Source: JAJTFA01 sp051715425 (lineage in GTDB: Bacteria; Bacteroidota; Bacteroidia; UKL13-3). Taken from it: a stretch of DNA of 64,000 nt. The stretch spans positions 77,130 to 141,129 of the forward strand of contig JBPXJS010000052.1 of the NCBI GenBank assembly GCA_051715425.1. Reading direction: 5' to 3'. The translations under genes and the position numbers were made by a program. Positions 28,579 through 37,700 of this stretch are shown one piece after another. Below the pieces are notes generated by a model that saw nothing but the letters and a program-made list of their open reading frames with translations, did no database searches and was not told where the DNA came from. Positions within the stretch are counted from its first letter, which is position 1; every line of letters starts with the position of its first letter.

Positions 28579-28618
28579 TGGAGATATTCTCTATGCACCC
28601 CTATTAATTGAAGCTATA

Positions 28619-29083
28619 TTAATTCCAGATAAAGCTTATTTCAATGATGGCATCCAAACCACTAATCGTTTTTGTTAATGGCCGGTTTGACTTAAACTCT
28701 TCAGGGTTAAAACTTAATTTTGAGATAAGATCATTTGTTGATAAATCATCATAATCGTAAAGTGTGATGTGATAAACCTGATTTATTGAAGGTAGTCTGT
28801 AAGGCACAGCCATTGGAAATACTGCCGGCAACATAAATTGGTTTAAATTCTCCTTCCTGTTCGTTACATTGTAACTGTACAACACGGTGTTTGCATTTTC
28901 TACTGTAAAGAAAACATCCGCTTCAGAATTTAAATCCCATCCGGAACCATTATCTGTTAGTGGCATTGTGATAATTTTAATGGAGCTGATTGAAACTTCC
29001 GTAGGGTCAGGAGTTTCATCATCATCTTTCTGACAGGAACAAATTACTCCGAAGAGCAATAACATCACGTACATTTTTTTCAT
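28619..29083 (-). CDS. Small lipoprotein of unknown function
   Basis: A 154-residue protein with a lipoprotein signal (MKKMYVMLLLFGVICSC) followed by an acidic linker QKDDDETPDPTE and a C2-like or beta-sandwich domain (YHITLYDYDDLS). No family named. It lies 3 bases after the DUF5763-like gene on the same strand. Confidence 0.72.
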   Translation of the reverse strand: MKKMYVMLLLFGVICSCQKDDDETPDPTEVSISSIKIITMPLTDNGSGWDLNSEADVFFTVENANTVLYSYNVTNRKENLNQFMLPAVFPMAVPYRLPSINQVYHITLYDYDDLSTNDLISKLSFNPEEFKSNRPLTKTISGLDAIIEISFIWN

Positions 29084-29086
29084 ATG

Positions 29087-29470
29087 CTAATTTTTATGTT
29101 GGAAACATTTTTTACTTGGATCCGTTGTTGACCGCCTGCATCTCTTCCCTTTTTTTGTAATACCAATACATCTAACCTTCCCAGGTAGTTGGGTTATCCC
29201 GGAAGTTTTTGTAGTATCGCCAGCTATTGCAGGTCGCCCGGGCAACGGCTGAATATATTCCGGACTACAATCTGAACACGGCTTGAAACCTTTTGCTATA
29301 GCATCTGAAACAGAAACGGCAATTGAACTTTTTCCAAGATACCGGCAATAACCCTGGTGGTATTTATCACCGGTACTGGTAATATATACGGTTGGCTGTG
29401 GCGTGTTTTTATGCATACAGCAGGATGCGAGTATGATGAAAACATAATAAGTAATCCTATAATTTCTCAT
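29087..29470 (-). CDS. Lipoprotein with HxxxCxYL motif and DUF5763-like C-terminus
   Basis: A 127-residue protein: lipobox IILASC, then a domain VYITSTGDKYHQGYCRYL...DAIAKGFKPCSDC. That domain recurs in the protein at 39554. The C-terminus is a Cys/His cluster RCIGITKKGKRCRR...KKCFQHK that resembles DUF5763. The spacing of cysteines and histidines suggests two small zinc sites. The role is unknown; such domains often flank nuclease or defence genes. Confidence 0.7.
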   Translation of the reverse strand: MRNYRITYYVFIILASCCMHKNTPQPTVYITSTGDKYHQGYCRYLGKSSIAVSVSDAIAKGFKPCSDCSPEYIQPLPGRPAIAGDTTKTSGITQLPGKVRCIGITKKGKRCRRSTTDPSKKCFQHKN

Positions 29471-29552
29471 ATTTTCAATTGCGTTTTTATCCCTGAAGTT
29501 TTGAAGTCTGTCACTCTTTAGAAAATTACCTACTCATTCGAATAGTTTTTCT

Positions 29553-30701
29553 TTAAAATCTACTTAAAGCACGATCTTCAGCAAGGCTCATAAACTCCCA
29601 TCTTCCTTGTTTATTCTCAAACACAAACTCTTCATCTGGATTTGCCCCAATTATCCTTATTGTCTCTTGTTTCAGAGAAGCTTCCTTGTTATGTATACAT
29701 TCCACCCAAACACCTCTTATCCAATTAATGTATCTAACTTTAACTCTAAACTCCTTTTCCCCATAAAGCTGTTTACTCAAAATGATATATTTTACCCGAT
29801 TCAAATTGGTGAATTTGTAACTGAACACCAACCCCTCCTTCGTCTTTTTATTTTCTAAGAGGCAAGCTGTGCTTTTCTCCAGAGAATAGTAGTTATATGC
29901 CGAAATTGATTCTGGTGTTAAGCCAATTCCTTTAAGGGCTGCTTTAGACTTTAGTTCTTTGTACCCTGTTATGTATCGATATGATACATGCGATTTGTCC
30001 GATTCTTTTATGTCAAACTCCTGTCGCACTTGCATTATTTTACTGAAGGAGGTATCAGTACATACACCGATTTTGTCCAGATAAACCTGATCCAGGTGTA
30101 AGATTCTCGCTTTAATTACCTCGTCCAAAAAAGTGTCAGCGGGAAACAGCGACATATAATGCCAAAATGTAAGCATTGCAATAATCAGAGCGAATAAAAA
30201 AGCCAAATAAAAAAAAACTATCTTTTTTCTTTTAACAATATACTGAGTAACTACTGAGGCTAGAGAACATAAAAAAGGCCTTCGTTCGAGTTGTAAAAGG
30301 AGTTTGCTAACAACATTATCAATTCCATCTATTGTAGAAATACCATAAATATCTATCATAACACCGTAGGATAGCGTTTTTACTTCATCTGAGGTGATAT
30401 TATGCCAAACAGGTATAATTTCAATGTTCCTTTTATTTCTATTGGAAATCAGATAAAAGAGTTCAAAAACACCCCAGTTACTCTCAATATACTTCCTGCT
30501 TAAGACTACAATACCGTACCTTGATTGAGATAATCCCTTTTCCACTGAACTAATAATGCTGGCACCAACTGCTAATGTATCTGAAGAGTACCAAACAATA
30601 AAACCCTTCTTTCTCAAGACTTTTACCAAATGTGAGACGATCTCTTCCTTATCCTCTGCTACGTGAGAAATGAAAATGTCATACGGTTTAAAGCAATTCA
30701 T
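29553..30701 (-). CDS. TIR-domain protein with transmembrane segment
   Basis: A 382-residue protein. The TIR domain spans residues about 5-140: YDIFISHVAEDKEE at its start, and the conserved glutamate in SNWGVFELFYLIS where TIR NADases have their catalytic Glu. A single transmembrane helix follows (VFFYLAFLFALIIAMLTFW, about 163-183), then a ~200-residue C-terminal domain of unknown fold. It is the third gene of a tight operon, 3 bases after the STAND-like gene. It could be an NAD-depleting effector or a membrane-tethered signalling adaptor; the antiphage role is inferred. Confidence 0.82.
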   Translation of the reverse strand: MNCFKPYDIFISHVAEDKEEIVSHLVKVLRKKGFIVWYSSDTLAVGASIISSVEKGLSQSRYGIVVLSRKYIESNWGVFELFYLISNRNKRNIEIIPVWHNITSDEVKTLSYGVMIDIYGISTIDGIDNVVSKLLLQLERRPFLCSLASVVTQYIVKRKKIVFFYLAFLFALIIAMLTFWHYMSLFPADTFLDEVIKARILHLDQVYLDKIGVCTDTSFSKIMQVRQEFDIKESDKSHVSYRYITGYKELKSKAALKGIGLTPESISAYNYYSLEKSTACLLENKKTKEGLVFSYKFTNLNRVKYIILSKQLYGEKEFRVKVRYINWIRGVWVECIHNKEASLKQETIRIIGANPDEEFVFENKQGRWEFMSLAEDRALSRF

Positions 30702-30704
30702 ATA

Positions 30705-33392
30705 TTAAATAATATATTTAAACCATTTTCTCATCCAACCACTTAGTTCATTTGCATTAAGTTCCTCCCTATTGTCCAATTTAGAAATTACAAATCGTAC
30801 ATGGTACTCCGAAAATAGGTATCGGTGTTCCATTAGAACCCTTAAATAATTCCAATAAACCTCTCGTCTGGTTGAGTTTACAAACAGTAACCACCACCAA
30901 ACCCTTATCCTGTTCATAAGTGTAAGAGAAGGGACATCAAGTGTTACAGGTGAAATGGTGTTTCTCGTCAGGTGCATAGCTTTAGCTTCTGCTTCAACCT
31001 CATGGGATTTATTAATCTGAGAGTAACCAATTCTTTCAGGTGTGGCCTTTTGTTCATTTAAATCAAAACCCTTAGAGAATTGAATAAGCAGCAGTAAAGC
31101 CAACTCGTTAGCAAAATTTACTTCACCATTCAGCCAGTCATACACGCTCCGTTCCATTGCAGTTAATGGCCTTATTTTATTTATAAAGCTTGGGTACCAG
31201 ATACCACCAACATTTACGCTGTAATCCGCACCACTTAAAAACTGCCGTTGGTTCTTGTACACTTCAACCAGACCATTTAAAACACTTTCCCTTTCACCGA
31301 GAGTGGCATATTTAAAAACCTTTTCAAGATTCCTGATCCCCGACTCCATATCATTTGTTATATGAACAACGATAGTATCTATTATTGCATGTCTTACCTG
31401 TAACCGCAATTCCTTTGTAAACAATTCCAGTAATACCTCCCAAACATCATTCACGGTTATCAGACCTTCCTTATAAGATATCCGCTGATAAATTTTTAGA
31501 ACAGTCACCAAAATCTGATCTCTGTCAGCAAGTATTTCCTTATTTTTACCCTCCAGACTTAGATTTATGCAGTTACTTAACCAATACTCAATATGCACCT
31601 TTACTTCATTCTGATTTGACTGGTAAGCCTCAGAAACAGCAGAAGCAATTGTATCCTCCATGGCTTTATTCACCATAAACGTATTCTGCAACTCATCTCT
31701 GAGCAGTGAATGATGTTTTACAATCAAAGGGTAAAGCGTTTTAGTTAATCTTGTGTGAAGGGTTGTATCGTTCTCTGAGGCTATTCTGCACAATAATTTG
31801 ATCAAGTCAGGGTTTAATTTATTTGGAGAGTCATATTCTGCGGCATAATGTAATGTCAGTAGTATTGTAGATTTAAGATATGTGCCAGCCTTGTTCTTCC
31901 TTGCACCAATATCGGGGGCATTTTCAGCATCGTCAAGTATGTCAACAACTTTGTTAATCGCTGATTTATCCTCAAGCCACCTTTGCAAAAGATCAAAAAG
32001 CAGATGCTCTTTCCCATAAAGACGCCATCTTGCTAATGCTTTAGCTGTAACCCTTTGTAAACTTTCATCACTAGATGCGGCAAAATAAATCAACCGCTCC
32101 TCTACAAAAGGTAATGAGATCATCCCTAAATCACTTAGTAATTCTGCTATAACTACCCTTAATAATGCTCTTTTCTCGCGGGTGCTATAAATATCTTTAC
32201 TCATAAGTTTACGAATACGCGATTTACTTCCGATATCCACAAGAATAGGAAGTGCTGCCAAAATATGACGTCTGTGAGTATGCCATGCAGCTTTTATAAT
32301 ATCAACTCTTTGATTAGGAAATTTACCCTTAAAAATATTAGCAGAATCGTTGTGCGCTTCGAACTTGAAAAATGTCATCATAAAGTCAAGGTCACCATAA
32401 TCGAGTGCTTTCAGATCAGGATTCCTATAGTGCCAGAACTCCTCTATCACTTTTTGAATAACATCAAAAAACTGACCCTCATATAACCCCTCGAATAAAG
32501 CCGCACCTAGAGCAAGAATCTTTTCCCTTTCACTCAATCTTTTGTACCACTTTGTTATAATAGACTCTGTTTGATCCTTAAAAGTACATAAAATTTCATC
32601 GACTGCCGTAGGTGACAATTGCTCTTCATTCATGGCGAGCATTTCACAAAATACAACAATCTGTTCCGGGGTTTTAAAGAGACCAGCAACTTCTTTAACA
32701 GTGAGCTTATCTGTAATAAGGTTTTCGGAAGTAAAGTCTTCATTAGCCTTCTTCAACGGTTGCATTGCCTTGGTTTTATTTAACTCTTCTAGAAAAACAC
32801 CGAGTAGAACAGCATCCTCATATAAATCGCTACTTGGTATTTCAAACCAATATTTTTTGAGAATATAATCTGGTTGCCCCCACAAATCAATTGCTAAGTT
32901 TGACGTAATAATTATGAAGTGCTGCCTTTGCTCTGCTATTCGTCCAATATTCTCAAGGTCGAAATTAACCTCCTTCGGACCAATTTGATTAAGAATAAAA
33001 AGACATGGGTCACTTTCCTCTCTAATTTCCTTTCCTATATCCTGTCCACTTTCATAAGAACCTCTGAGTTCCTTTACTTTCAGTTTCAATAAGGAAGCTA
33101 GACATGAAGAGAGATGCCTCGCAAATATTTCCTTATCAAATCCGAACAAACCTGTTATTAGTACCAGCCTGTTCTGTTTTATTCTAGTTAGTAAACTATT
33201 TGTAAATTTTGGTGCGAGATAAAATTCATTAGTGTATTGTTCATGATTAACCTCAGTAAAGAGAGAATTATTGTAATAATTGTTCTCCTCAATGTAAACA
33301 TCTCTTCCAGCTAAATTCTGGACATTCATTTCAACAGCTTCTCCATTTACAGTTACTTGTGATTCTATTGCTGATTTGTTATCATTTTCCAT
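30705..33392 (-). CDS. Large STAND-like protein with degenerate P-loop
   Basis: An 895-residue soluble protein. The N-terminus carries a short beta motif (residues 19-35) resembling the C-terminal motif of the upstream TIR protein. A nucleotide-binding-like region follows: LVLITGLFGFDKEIFARHL has the P-loop position but lacks GK[ST], and HFIIITSN looks like strand beta-4 of a STAND NTPase. The remaining ~600 residues are helical, HEAT/ARM-like repeats, a likely sensor. The start overlaps the TIR gene by 11 bases. It is probably the sensor-scaffold of a TIR-based defence operon. ATPase activity is doubtful because of the missing lysine-Ser/Thr. Confidence 0.65.
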   Translation of the reverse strand: MENDNKSAIESQVTVNGEAVEMNVQNLAGRDVYIEENNYYNNSLFTEVNHEQYTNEFYLAPKFTNSLLTRIKQNRLVLITGLFGFDKEIFARHLSSCLASLLKLKVKELRGSYESGQDIGKEIREESDPCLFILNQIGPKEVNFDLENIGRIAEQRQHFIIITSNLAIDLWGQPDYILKKYWFEIPSSDLYEDAVLLGVFLEELNKTKAMQPLKKANEDFTSENLITDKLTVKEVAGLFKTPEQIVVFCEMLAMNEEQLSPTAVDEILCTFKDQTESIITKWYKRLSEREKILALGAALFEGLYEGQFFDVIQKVIEEFWHYRNPDLKALDYGDLDFMMTFFKFEAHNDSANIFKGKFPNQRVDIIKAAWHTHRRHILAALPILVDIGSKSRIRKLMSKDIYSTREKRALLRVVIAELLSDLGMISLPFVEERLIYFAASSDESLQRVTAKALARWRLYGKEHLLFDLLQRWLEDKSAINKVVDILDDAENAPDIGARKNKAGTYLKSTILLTLHYAAEYDSPNKLNPDLIKLLCRIASENDTTLHTRLTKTLYPLIVKHHSLLRDELQNTFMVNKAMEDTIASAVSEAYQSNQNEVKVHIEYWLSNCINLSLEGKNKEILADRDQILVTVLKIYQRISYKEGLITVNDVWEVLLELFTKELRLQVRHAIIDTIVVHITNDMESGIRNLEKVFKYATLGERESVLNGLVEVYKNQRQFLSGADYSVNVGGIWYPSFINKIRPLTAMERSVYDWLNGEVNFANELALLLLIQFSKGFDLNEQKATPERIGYSQINKSHEVEAEAKAMHLTRNTISPVTLDVPSLTLMNRIRVWWWLLFVNSTRREVYWNYLRVLMEHRYLFSEYHVRFVISKLDNREELNANELSGWMRKWFKYII

Positions 33393-33990
33393 TGCGACTC
33401 CCTGTTTTTCTTTTATTTATATATTGATTCCCACCTGAAATATTGTCTGCGTTAACAACAACATTCTTACCGCTAATAGTAATTCCTCCTTTAGTTTTTC
33501 CTTCATCCTTTTGAACCACACTTTCAACATCTTCTTGTTTTTTGATACCCTCTACTAACTTTACCAAAACGTGGGATAAGCCTTTCTTAGAATAAACACC
33601 TGCCCTCAATGCTAATTCTGGGAAATCAGATTTTATTTCGGCAGCTGTAATGTTGTGCCAAACAGGGAAGATTATCTTTCGATCAGTATATTCCAGAGCT
33701 AACAATGCCTGTAATTCGCGGATTCCCCATATACTTTTTATAAAGTTCTCACTTATAATTACAACCGCAAATCTACATGTAGGAATAATCTTTTTAATTA
33801 TATCTTCTAATGGATCACCAACAGCAAGATCACTACCAGAATACCAAACTTTATATCCTGCTTCTTTCAGCAGAACTGAAATTGGTTCTGCAATGGCATG
33901 TTTATCTTCATTTGCATGTGAGATAAATACATCATATTTGAAATAACCAGGGTGTTTCATAGAAGCAGACCAATTTGCAAACCGGCCCAT
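33382..33990 (-). CDS. TIR-domain effector with C-terminal pairing motif
   Basis: A 202-residue soluble protein (an alternative start at 33960, MKHPGYFKYDVF, is equally plausible). The TIR domain is recognised by YDVFISHANEDKHA, VWYSGSDLAVGD and IKSIWGIRELQALL, whose glutamate aligns with the NADase catalytic Glu. The C-terminal tail contains NVVVNADNISGGNQYIN (residues 176-192), which resembles residues 19-35 of the STAND-like neighbour. This matches the arrangement of effector/NLR pairs joined by amyloid-type motifs. First gene of the operon, 87 bases after the LytTR regulator gene on the same strand. Confidence 0.83.
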   Translation of the reverse strand: MGRFANWSASMKHPGYFKYDVFISHANEDKHAIAEPISVLLKEAGYKVWYSGSDLAVGDPLEDIIKKIIPTCRFAVVIISENFIKSIWGIRELQALLALEYTDRKIIFPVWHNITAAEIKSDFPELALRAGVYSKKGLSHVLVKLVEGIKKQEDVESVVQKDEGKTKGGITISGKNVVVNADNISGGNQYINKRKTGSRNGK

Positions 33991-34077
33991 TTTAATTATG
34001 AAACAAAGATTGACAGCTGATAGAACTCAGCTAATTTATTTTCCGAACTACCCGATATTGTTTCTGAATCGCTCTTT

Positions 34078-34833
34078 TTAACGTATTAACCTGAAACACT
34101 TCAGTACATCATCGTAGAATTTATCTCCTATCTGTAACTCCTTTTTATTAAGCACAAGTATATTGCCCTTAATTTCCTCTACCCGCTCTATATTTACTAC
34201 ATGTGAGCGGCTTATTCTGACAAAAGAAGGCAAACCCACTTTATCGTAAATATGATTCATGCTTTTGCTGTAGGTATGCCTTTCACCGGATGTTGTATAA
34301 AAATAAGTATACGAACCATCAGCCTCCATATAAAGCAAGTCCTTTAATCCTATTTTTTTGAAATGTTTGTTTTCAACCCTGATAAATAATGAATCATTAA
34401 CCAAATAATGATCTTCCTCATTTTGATCATCAACCTCCGCTAATTTTGCTTTGCCCTTATGTTGTTCATTGAACAATGCCTGATTTATACTTGCAATAAC
34501 CTGACGTTCATTAAATGGTTTGATGAGGTACGCGGACGGATTGACTTGCGAAGCCCTTTTAACCACATCCGGATTATCAATATCTGTAAGAAATATCAAC
34601 ATCACCGGATGCAGCTTCTTTATCCGCAGAGCTGCATCAATTCCATCTGCCTTTCCATTGAGATTAATGTCCATTATGATAATATCTGCTTTATCCTCCT
34701 TAAAGGATTTCACCGCTTCATCTGCTGAATCAACCTCATCAGTAATCTGATATCCTGCCCTTTTTAATTTGGCAGATATATCAGCAGCAATCAATACCTC
34801 ATTTTCTACAATCAGAATCTTAATATCAGACAT
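34078..34833 (-). CDS. LytTR-family response regulator
   Basis: A 251-residue regulator. The receiver domain (1-120) has VENEVLIAADI with the acidic residues and phospho-acceptor aspartate in IIMDINLNGKADG. The LytTR DNA-binding domain (about 150-251) shows LLYMEADGSYTYFYTTSG and FVRISRSHVVNIERV. LytTR proteins bind paired direct repeats about two helical turns apart. It is divergent from the histidine kinase at 34910 (76-bp shared region), its probable partner, and co-directional with the TIR operon. Confidence 0.93.
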   Translation of the reverse strand: MSDIKILIVENEVLIAADISAKLKRAGYQITDEVDSADEAVKSFKEDKADIIIMDINLNGKADGIDAALRIKKLHPVMLIFLTDIDNPDVVKRASQVNPSAYLIKPFNERQVIASINQALFNEQHKGKAKLAEVDDQNEEDHYLVNDSLFIRVENKHFKKIGLKDLLYMEADGSYTYFYTTSGERHTYSKSMNHIYDKVGLPSFVRISRSHVVNIERVEEIKGNILVLNKKELQIGDKFYDDVLKCFRLIR

Positions 34834-34909
34834 GGTTATTTCTATTATACCATGAAATTAGCAAGATATATTTATATTTCCTCCCTGATTTTCCAAAACC
34901 GTCATTATT

Positions 34910-36733
34910 ATGTGTAAACATTGGTTTTTCATTTGTGTAACCCTTTTCCCTATTACCATACAGGCACAAAAAACACTTGACGAAATTCACATCATCGCAG
35001 ATAGTTTGCTAAATAATGGAAAATGGAATGAGGGAATTATCTGGTGTAAAAAAGGGCTCGAACTTTCCATAAAAAAGGATGAAGTCTATTATGAGGCAGC
35101 CTTTCTTCACGAGCTGGGCGTTGCATTTCAATACAAAGAAGAACGGGATACAGCACGCTCATATTTTGAAAAGGCCATTGTTATAGCAGAGAAGAACAAC
35201 GATTATACAGTATTGGGAGCTTCTTTCAGAAGTCTCGCCAGCTTTTGTATTGATAACGGAAATTATATTTCTGCCATGAACTACCTGCTGAAGGCTTTGC
35301 CATGCTTTGAAAATACCAATGATCTTTATGGCGTATTTACTACTTTTAATACTTTAGGGAATCTCCAATTTCAAAGGGAACAATACGACTCCGCCATATA
35401 CAACTACAATAAAGCCTTGACGGCCCTTGGTAAAATTCCGTTAACCTTACTGGGATTAAGAGAGCAGAATCTTGACAAGGGAATTCTGTTTAATAATATG
35501 GGTGAGACCTATAGAAAAAAAGCTTCATATGATACCGCCCTCATCTACTTGCGAAGTGCTTTGTTTTTAAAAGCGAATGCTGAAAACCAAGGTCACCTTG
35601 CCAACACCCAACTTGCCCTTGGAAAAGTTTATGATGAATACCGCAATTACGCAGTAAGCGACTCTTTTTACCTTCAATCATACTCAATAAGCAAGCAGGT
35701 TAAAAACAAATCTCAGACCGCTGAGGCGGCAAATGCCATAGCCTCCCTTTATATCAAATTAAAAAAATATATCCTTGCGGAACAATACCTTAATGAGTCA
35801 AGAGAGATTGCATCAAAAGACACGCTACGTGAAATACTGCTTGAAAATTATAAAATCAGCAAAAACCTTTATGAGCACAAGAAACAATTTAGTCTAGCTT
35901 TACATTATGCTGATCTTTATACCAATCTGAAAGATGTGTTACGGGATGAAAAAATGAACCGTGATATTGAGGAGTTAAAAATGAAATTTAACTTCGAAAA
36001 CCTTGAAGTCAATTATGATCTCGCTATCAGGAAGAAAGAAAATGAACGTCAGATATATCTCCTTATCGCCATCTTCCTGGGACTAACGGTTATCCTGGTA
36101 ATGGCAGGATATGTTAAAATCAGAGAGGGAAAAAACAAGGTTGAAATATTGATGCGCGAACTAAATCATCGGGTCAAAAATAACCTTCAGGTTTTATCAG
36201 GAATACTCAGTTTACAGCATGATCAACTCAATGATGAAACTGCATTGAAAGTAATAAAAGAAACGGAAAACAGGGTATTAGCCATGTCTTTTATCCATCG
36301 CAAATTATATAAGGGAAAGGAGTTTACATCCATTCAGTTTAATGAATTCATTACTGAACTAACAACTGAACTCATGTTGAGTTATGGGTATAATAAAAAC
36401 ACCCTGAAAATGGAACTGCAACTTGAAAGTGTACTGTTAAATGTAGACAAAGCACTTCCTCTTGGGCTTATTATTAATGAGCTTGTTTCCAACACCTTTA
36501 AACATGCCTTTTCACATCAACCGTCCCCGGAACTATTTATTAGAATATTTTTAAAAAACAGACAACTTCATATTTATATAAAGGATAATGGATCCGGCTT
36601 GGAAGACCCCAACAACATAAAAGATTCATTCGGATATCGTCTTATTCACATGCTGGTAAAGCAACTACATGCCACTATCATAATCTCAAACAATAATGGA
36701 ACCGAGGTTCAGCTCACCGTTCCTTATACATAA
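34910..36733 (+). CDS. TPR-containing sensor histidine kinase (HisKA_2)
   Basis: A 607-residue kinase with a signal sequence (FFICVTLFPITIQAQ), about six to seven periplasmic tetratricopeptide-like repeats (residues 40-340), a coiled coil, and one transmembrane helix (IYLLIAIFLGLTVILVMAGY). The HisKA_2 box ELNHRVKNNLQVLSGIL is followed by a HATPase (ELVSNTFKHAF, DNGSGL). This design, with a TPR sensor and a LytTR partner, is common in Bacteroidota. A strong terminator follows the stop. Confidence 0.92.
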   Translation: MCKHWFFICVTLFPITIQAQKTLDEIHIIADSLLNNGKWNEGIIWCKKGLELSIKKDEVYYEAAFLHELGVAFQYKEERDTARSYFEKAIVIAEKNNDYTVLGASFRSLASFCIDNGNYISAMNYLLKALPCFENTNDLYGVFTTFNTLGNLQFQREQYDSAIYNYNKALTALGKIPLTLLGLREQNLDKGILFNNMGETYRKKASYDTALIYLRSALFLKANAENQGHLANTQLALGKVYDEYRNYAVSDSFYLQSYSISKQVKNKSQTAEAANAIASLYIKLKKYILAEQYLNESREIASKDTLREILLENYKISKNLYEHKKQFSLALHYADLYTNLKDVLRDEKMNRDIEELKMKFNFENLEVNYDLAIRKKENERQIYLLIAIFLGLTVILVMAGYVKIREGKNKVEILMRELNHRVKNNLQVLSGILSLQHDQLNDETALKVIKETENRVLAMSFIHRKLYKGKEFTSIQFNEFITELTTELMLSYGYNKNTLKMELQLESVLLNVDKALPLGLIINELVSNTFKHAFSHQPSPELFIRIFLKNRQLHIYIKDNGSGLEDPNNIKDSFGYRLIHMLVKQLHATIIISNNNGTEVQLTVPYT

Positions 36734-36735
36734 AA

Positions 36736-36762
36736 AAAGCCCGCACGGATATGCGGGCTTTA
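36736..36762 (+). terminator. Intrinsic terminator
   Basis: Stem AAAGCCCGCA / TGCGGGCTTT with loop CGGATA directly after the kinase stop, with A- and T-rich flanks. It may also terminate the convergent lipoprotein gene ending at 36781. Confidence 0.88.
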
Positions 36763-36780
36763 ATTTAAACACAAGTCTGG

Positions 36781-37206
36781 TTATTCTTCTATCATTGTTA
36801 CATCTTCCACAATGTACTCACCTTGATCCGGATCATTTACAAAACCGAAAGATTTATAGGTTGTAATAAATCCGCTGGCTTCAACGCGGAGATAATAGTT
36901 ACCTGGTAAGATATCATCAATTTCATAATCACCATTTGAATCAGTAGATGTATTGGTAATATCCGAGCTATCAATAGGGGAGCAAAGCACAACAGTTGCA
37001 CCACTAATCGGATTTGCGTTAACCGATTTTATTTTCCCTTTTATTGTTCTTGGACGATCCTCCACGTCAACAGCCACAAGAGGTTTTTGGGGCTTTTGTG
37101 CTACCGATTCCTTAGTTTGGGTCATGAAGTCATTGTCTTTTGAACAACTTGTAGTAAAAGTGCTGATCACAAACAGACCAGAAACTATCATTAATAAATG
37201 TTTCAT
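36781..37206 (-). CDS. Lipoprotein with carboxypeptidase-regulatory-like domain
   Basis: A 141-residue lipoprotein (signal MKHLLMIVSGLFVISTFTTSC). Residues about 55-130 form a CarboxypepD_reg/CNA-B-like beta-sandwich: IKGKIKSVNANPISGATVVL, DSNGDYEIDDILPGNYYLRVEASGF. The C-terminus is acidic. Such domains are structural. No -7 box is seen directly upstream; the strongly structured region at 37244-37485 could be its leader. Confidence 0.78.
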   Translation of the reverse strand: MKHLLMIVSGLFVISTFTTSCSKDNDFMTQTKESVAQKPQKPLVAVDVEDRPRTIKGKIKSVNANPISGATVVLCSPIDSSDITNTSTDSNGDYEIDDILPGNYYLRVEASGFITTYKSFGFVNDPDQGEYIVEDVTMIEE

Positions 37207-37243
37207 TTTGTTTTTATTTAATGGTTAAAGAATTGAAAATGGG

Positions 37244-37485
37244 GAAGGCATGGTTTTCCCGTTAATAAGCTCCCGGAGCTTACCGCAAGGGTCTGCCTTC
37301 GATTTTTTTAGAGGTGATGAACCATTACCTTATCCTGCCACCTCTTATAGCAGGCGGAGGCAATGGTCTTTCTGGTTTGTGAGGACATTTACGCAGGAAT
37401 AGTAAACGAACAGTGCTTTTCATCAAATGATGCAGGCAAATACCTGTGCTTTTCTGTATTGTTCCGTTTCCTGTTTGTTGTCCTC
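37244..37485. ncRNA. Strongly structured intergenic region, candidate ncRNA or leader
   Basis: Three structured blocks within a 494-bp gap. Block 1: GAAGGCA (37244-37250) pairs with TGCCTTC (37294-37300), enclosing a hairpin AAGCTC-GAGCTT and two short stems, followed on the + strand by T7. Block 2: 37321-37337 can pair with 37351-37367, or AGAGGTG (37310-37316) with CACCTCT (37339-37345); these cross each other. Block 3: a rod GAGGACA (37381-37387) / TGTCCTC (37479-37485), CAGGAA / TTCCTG and ACGAACA / TGTTCCGT with terminal hairpins. The strand is undecided. A minus-strand -7-like box CACCTTTG (37530-37537) would place it in the leader of the gene at 36781. I could not match it to rnpB, tmRNA or SRP RNA. 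Confidence 0.5.
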
Positions 37486-37652
37486 GTTCCCTATAGGGGG
37501 CAATTGCAATTGCTGTTAATTAACAGGTACAAAGGTGCACCGCCCTTTAAAAAAAGTCCTTACAAAGTCACTACGTAATCAGCGAGACTTTTTACATCAT
37601 AAACATGGTTTCTGCGGGTTGAGAAAGTTTTTCAGAGGGTTCAGAAAATGAA

Positions 37653-37684
37653 TTGGTGACTGATCCATCACCAGTTTACATTTG
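37653..37684 (+). promoter_or_regulatory. Promoter of the gene at 37701
   Basis: TTG at 37653-37655, exactly 21 nt, then TACATTTG at 37677-37684, a perfect TAnnTTTG, 16 bases before the ATG. It has no hairpin repeats. It shows independently that TTG-N21-TAnnTTTG is a normal promoter geometry in this genome. Confidence 0.75.
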
Positions 37685-37700
37685 CTTATAAAACTAAAAG

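Noticed and set aside
37363..37578. Possible 71-residue gene on the plus strand
   Set aside because: It overlaps the strongly base-paired region and encodes no recognisable protein; RNA structure explains the sequence better.
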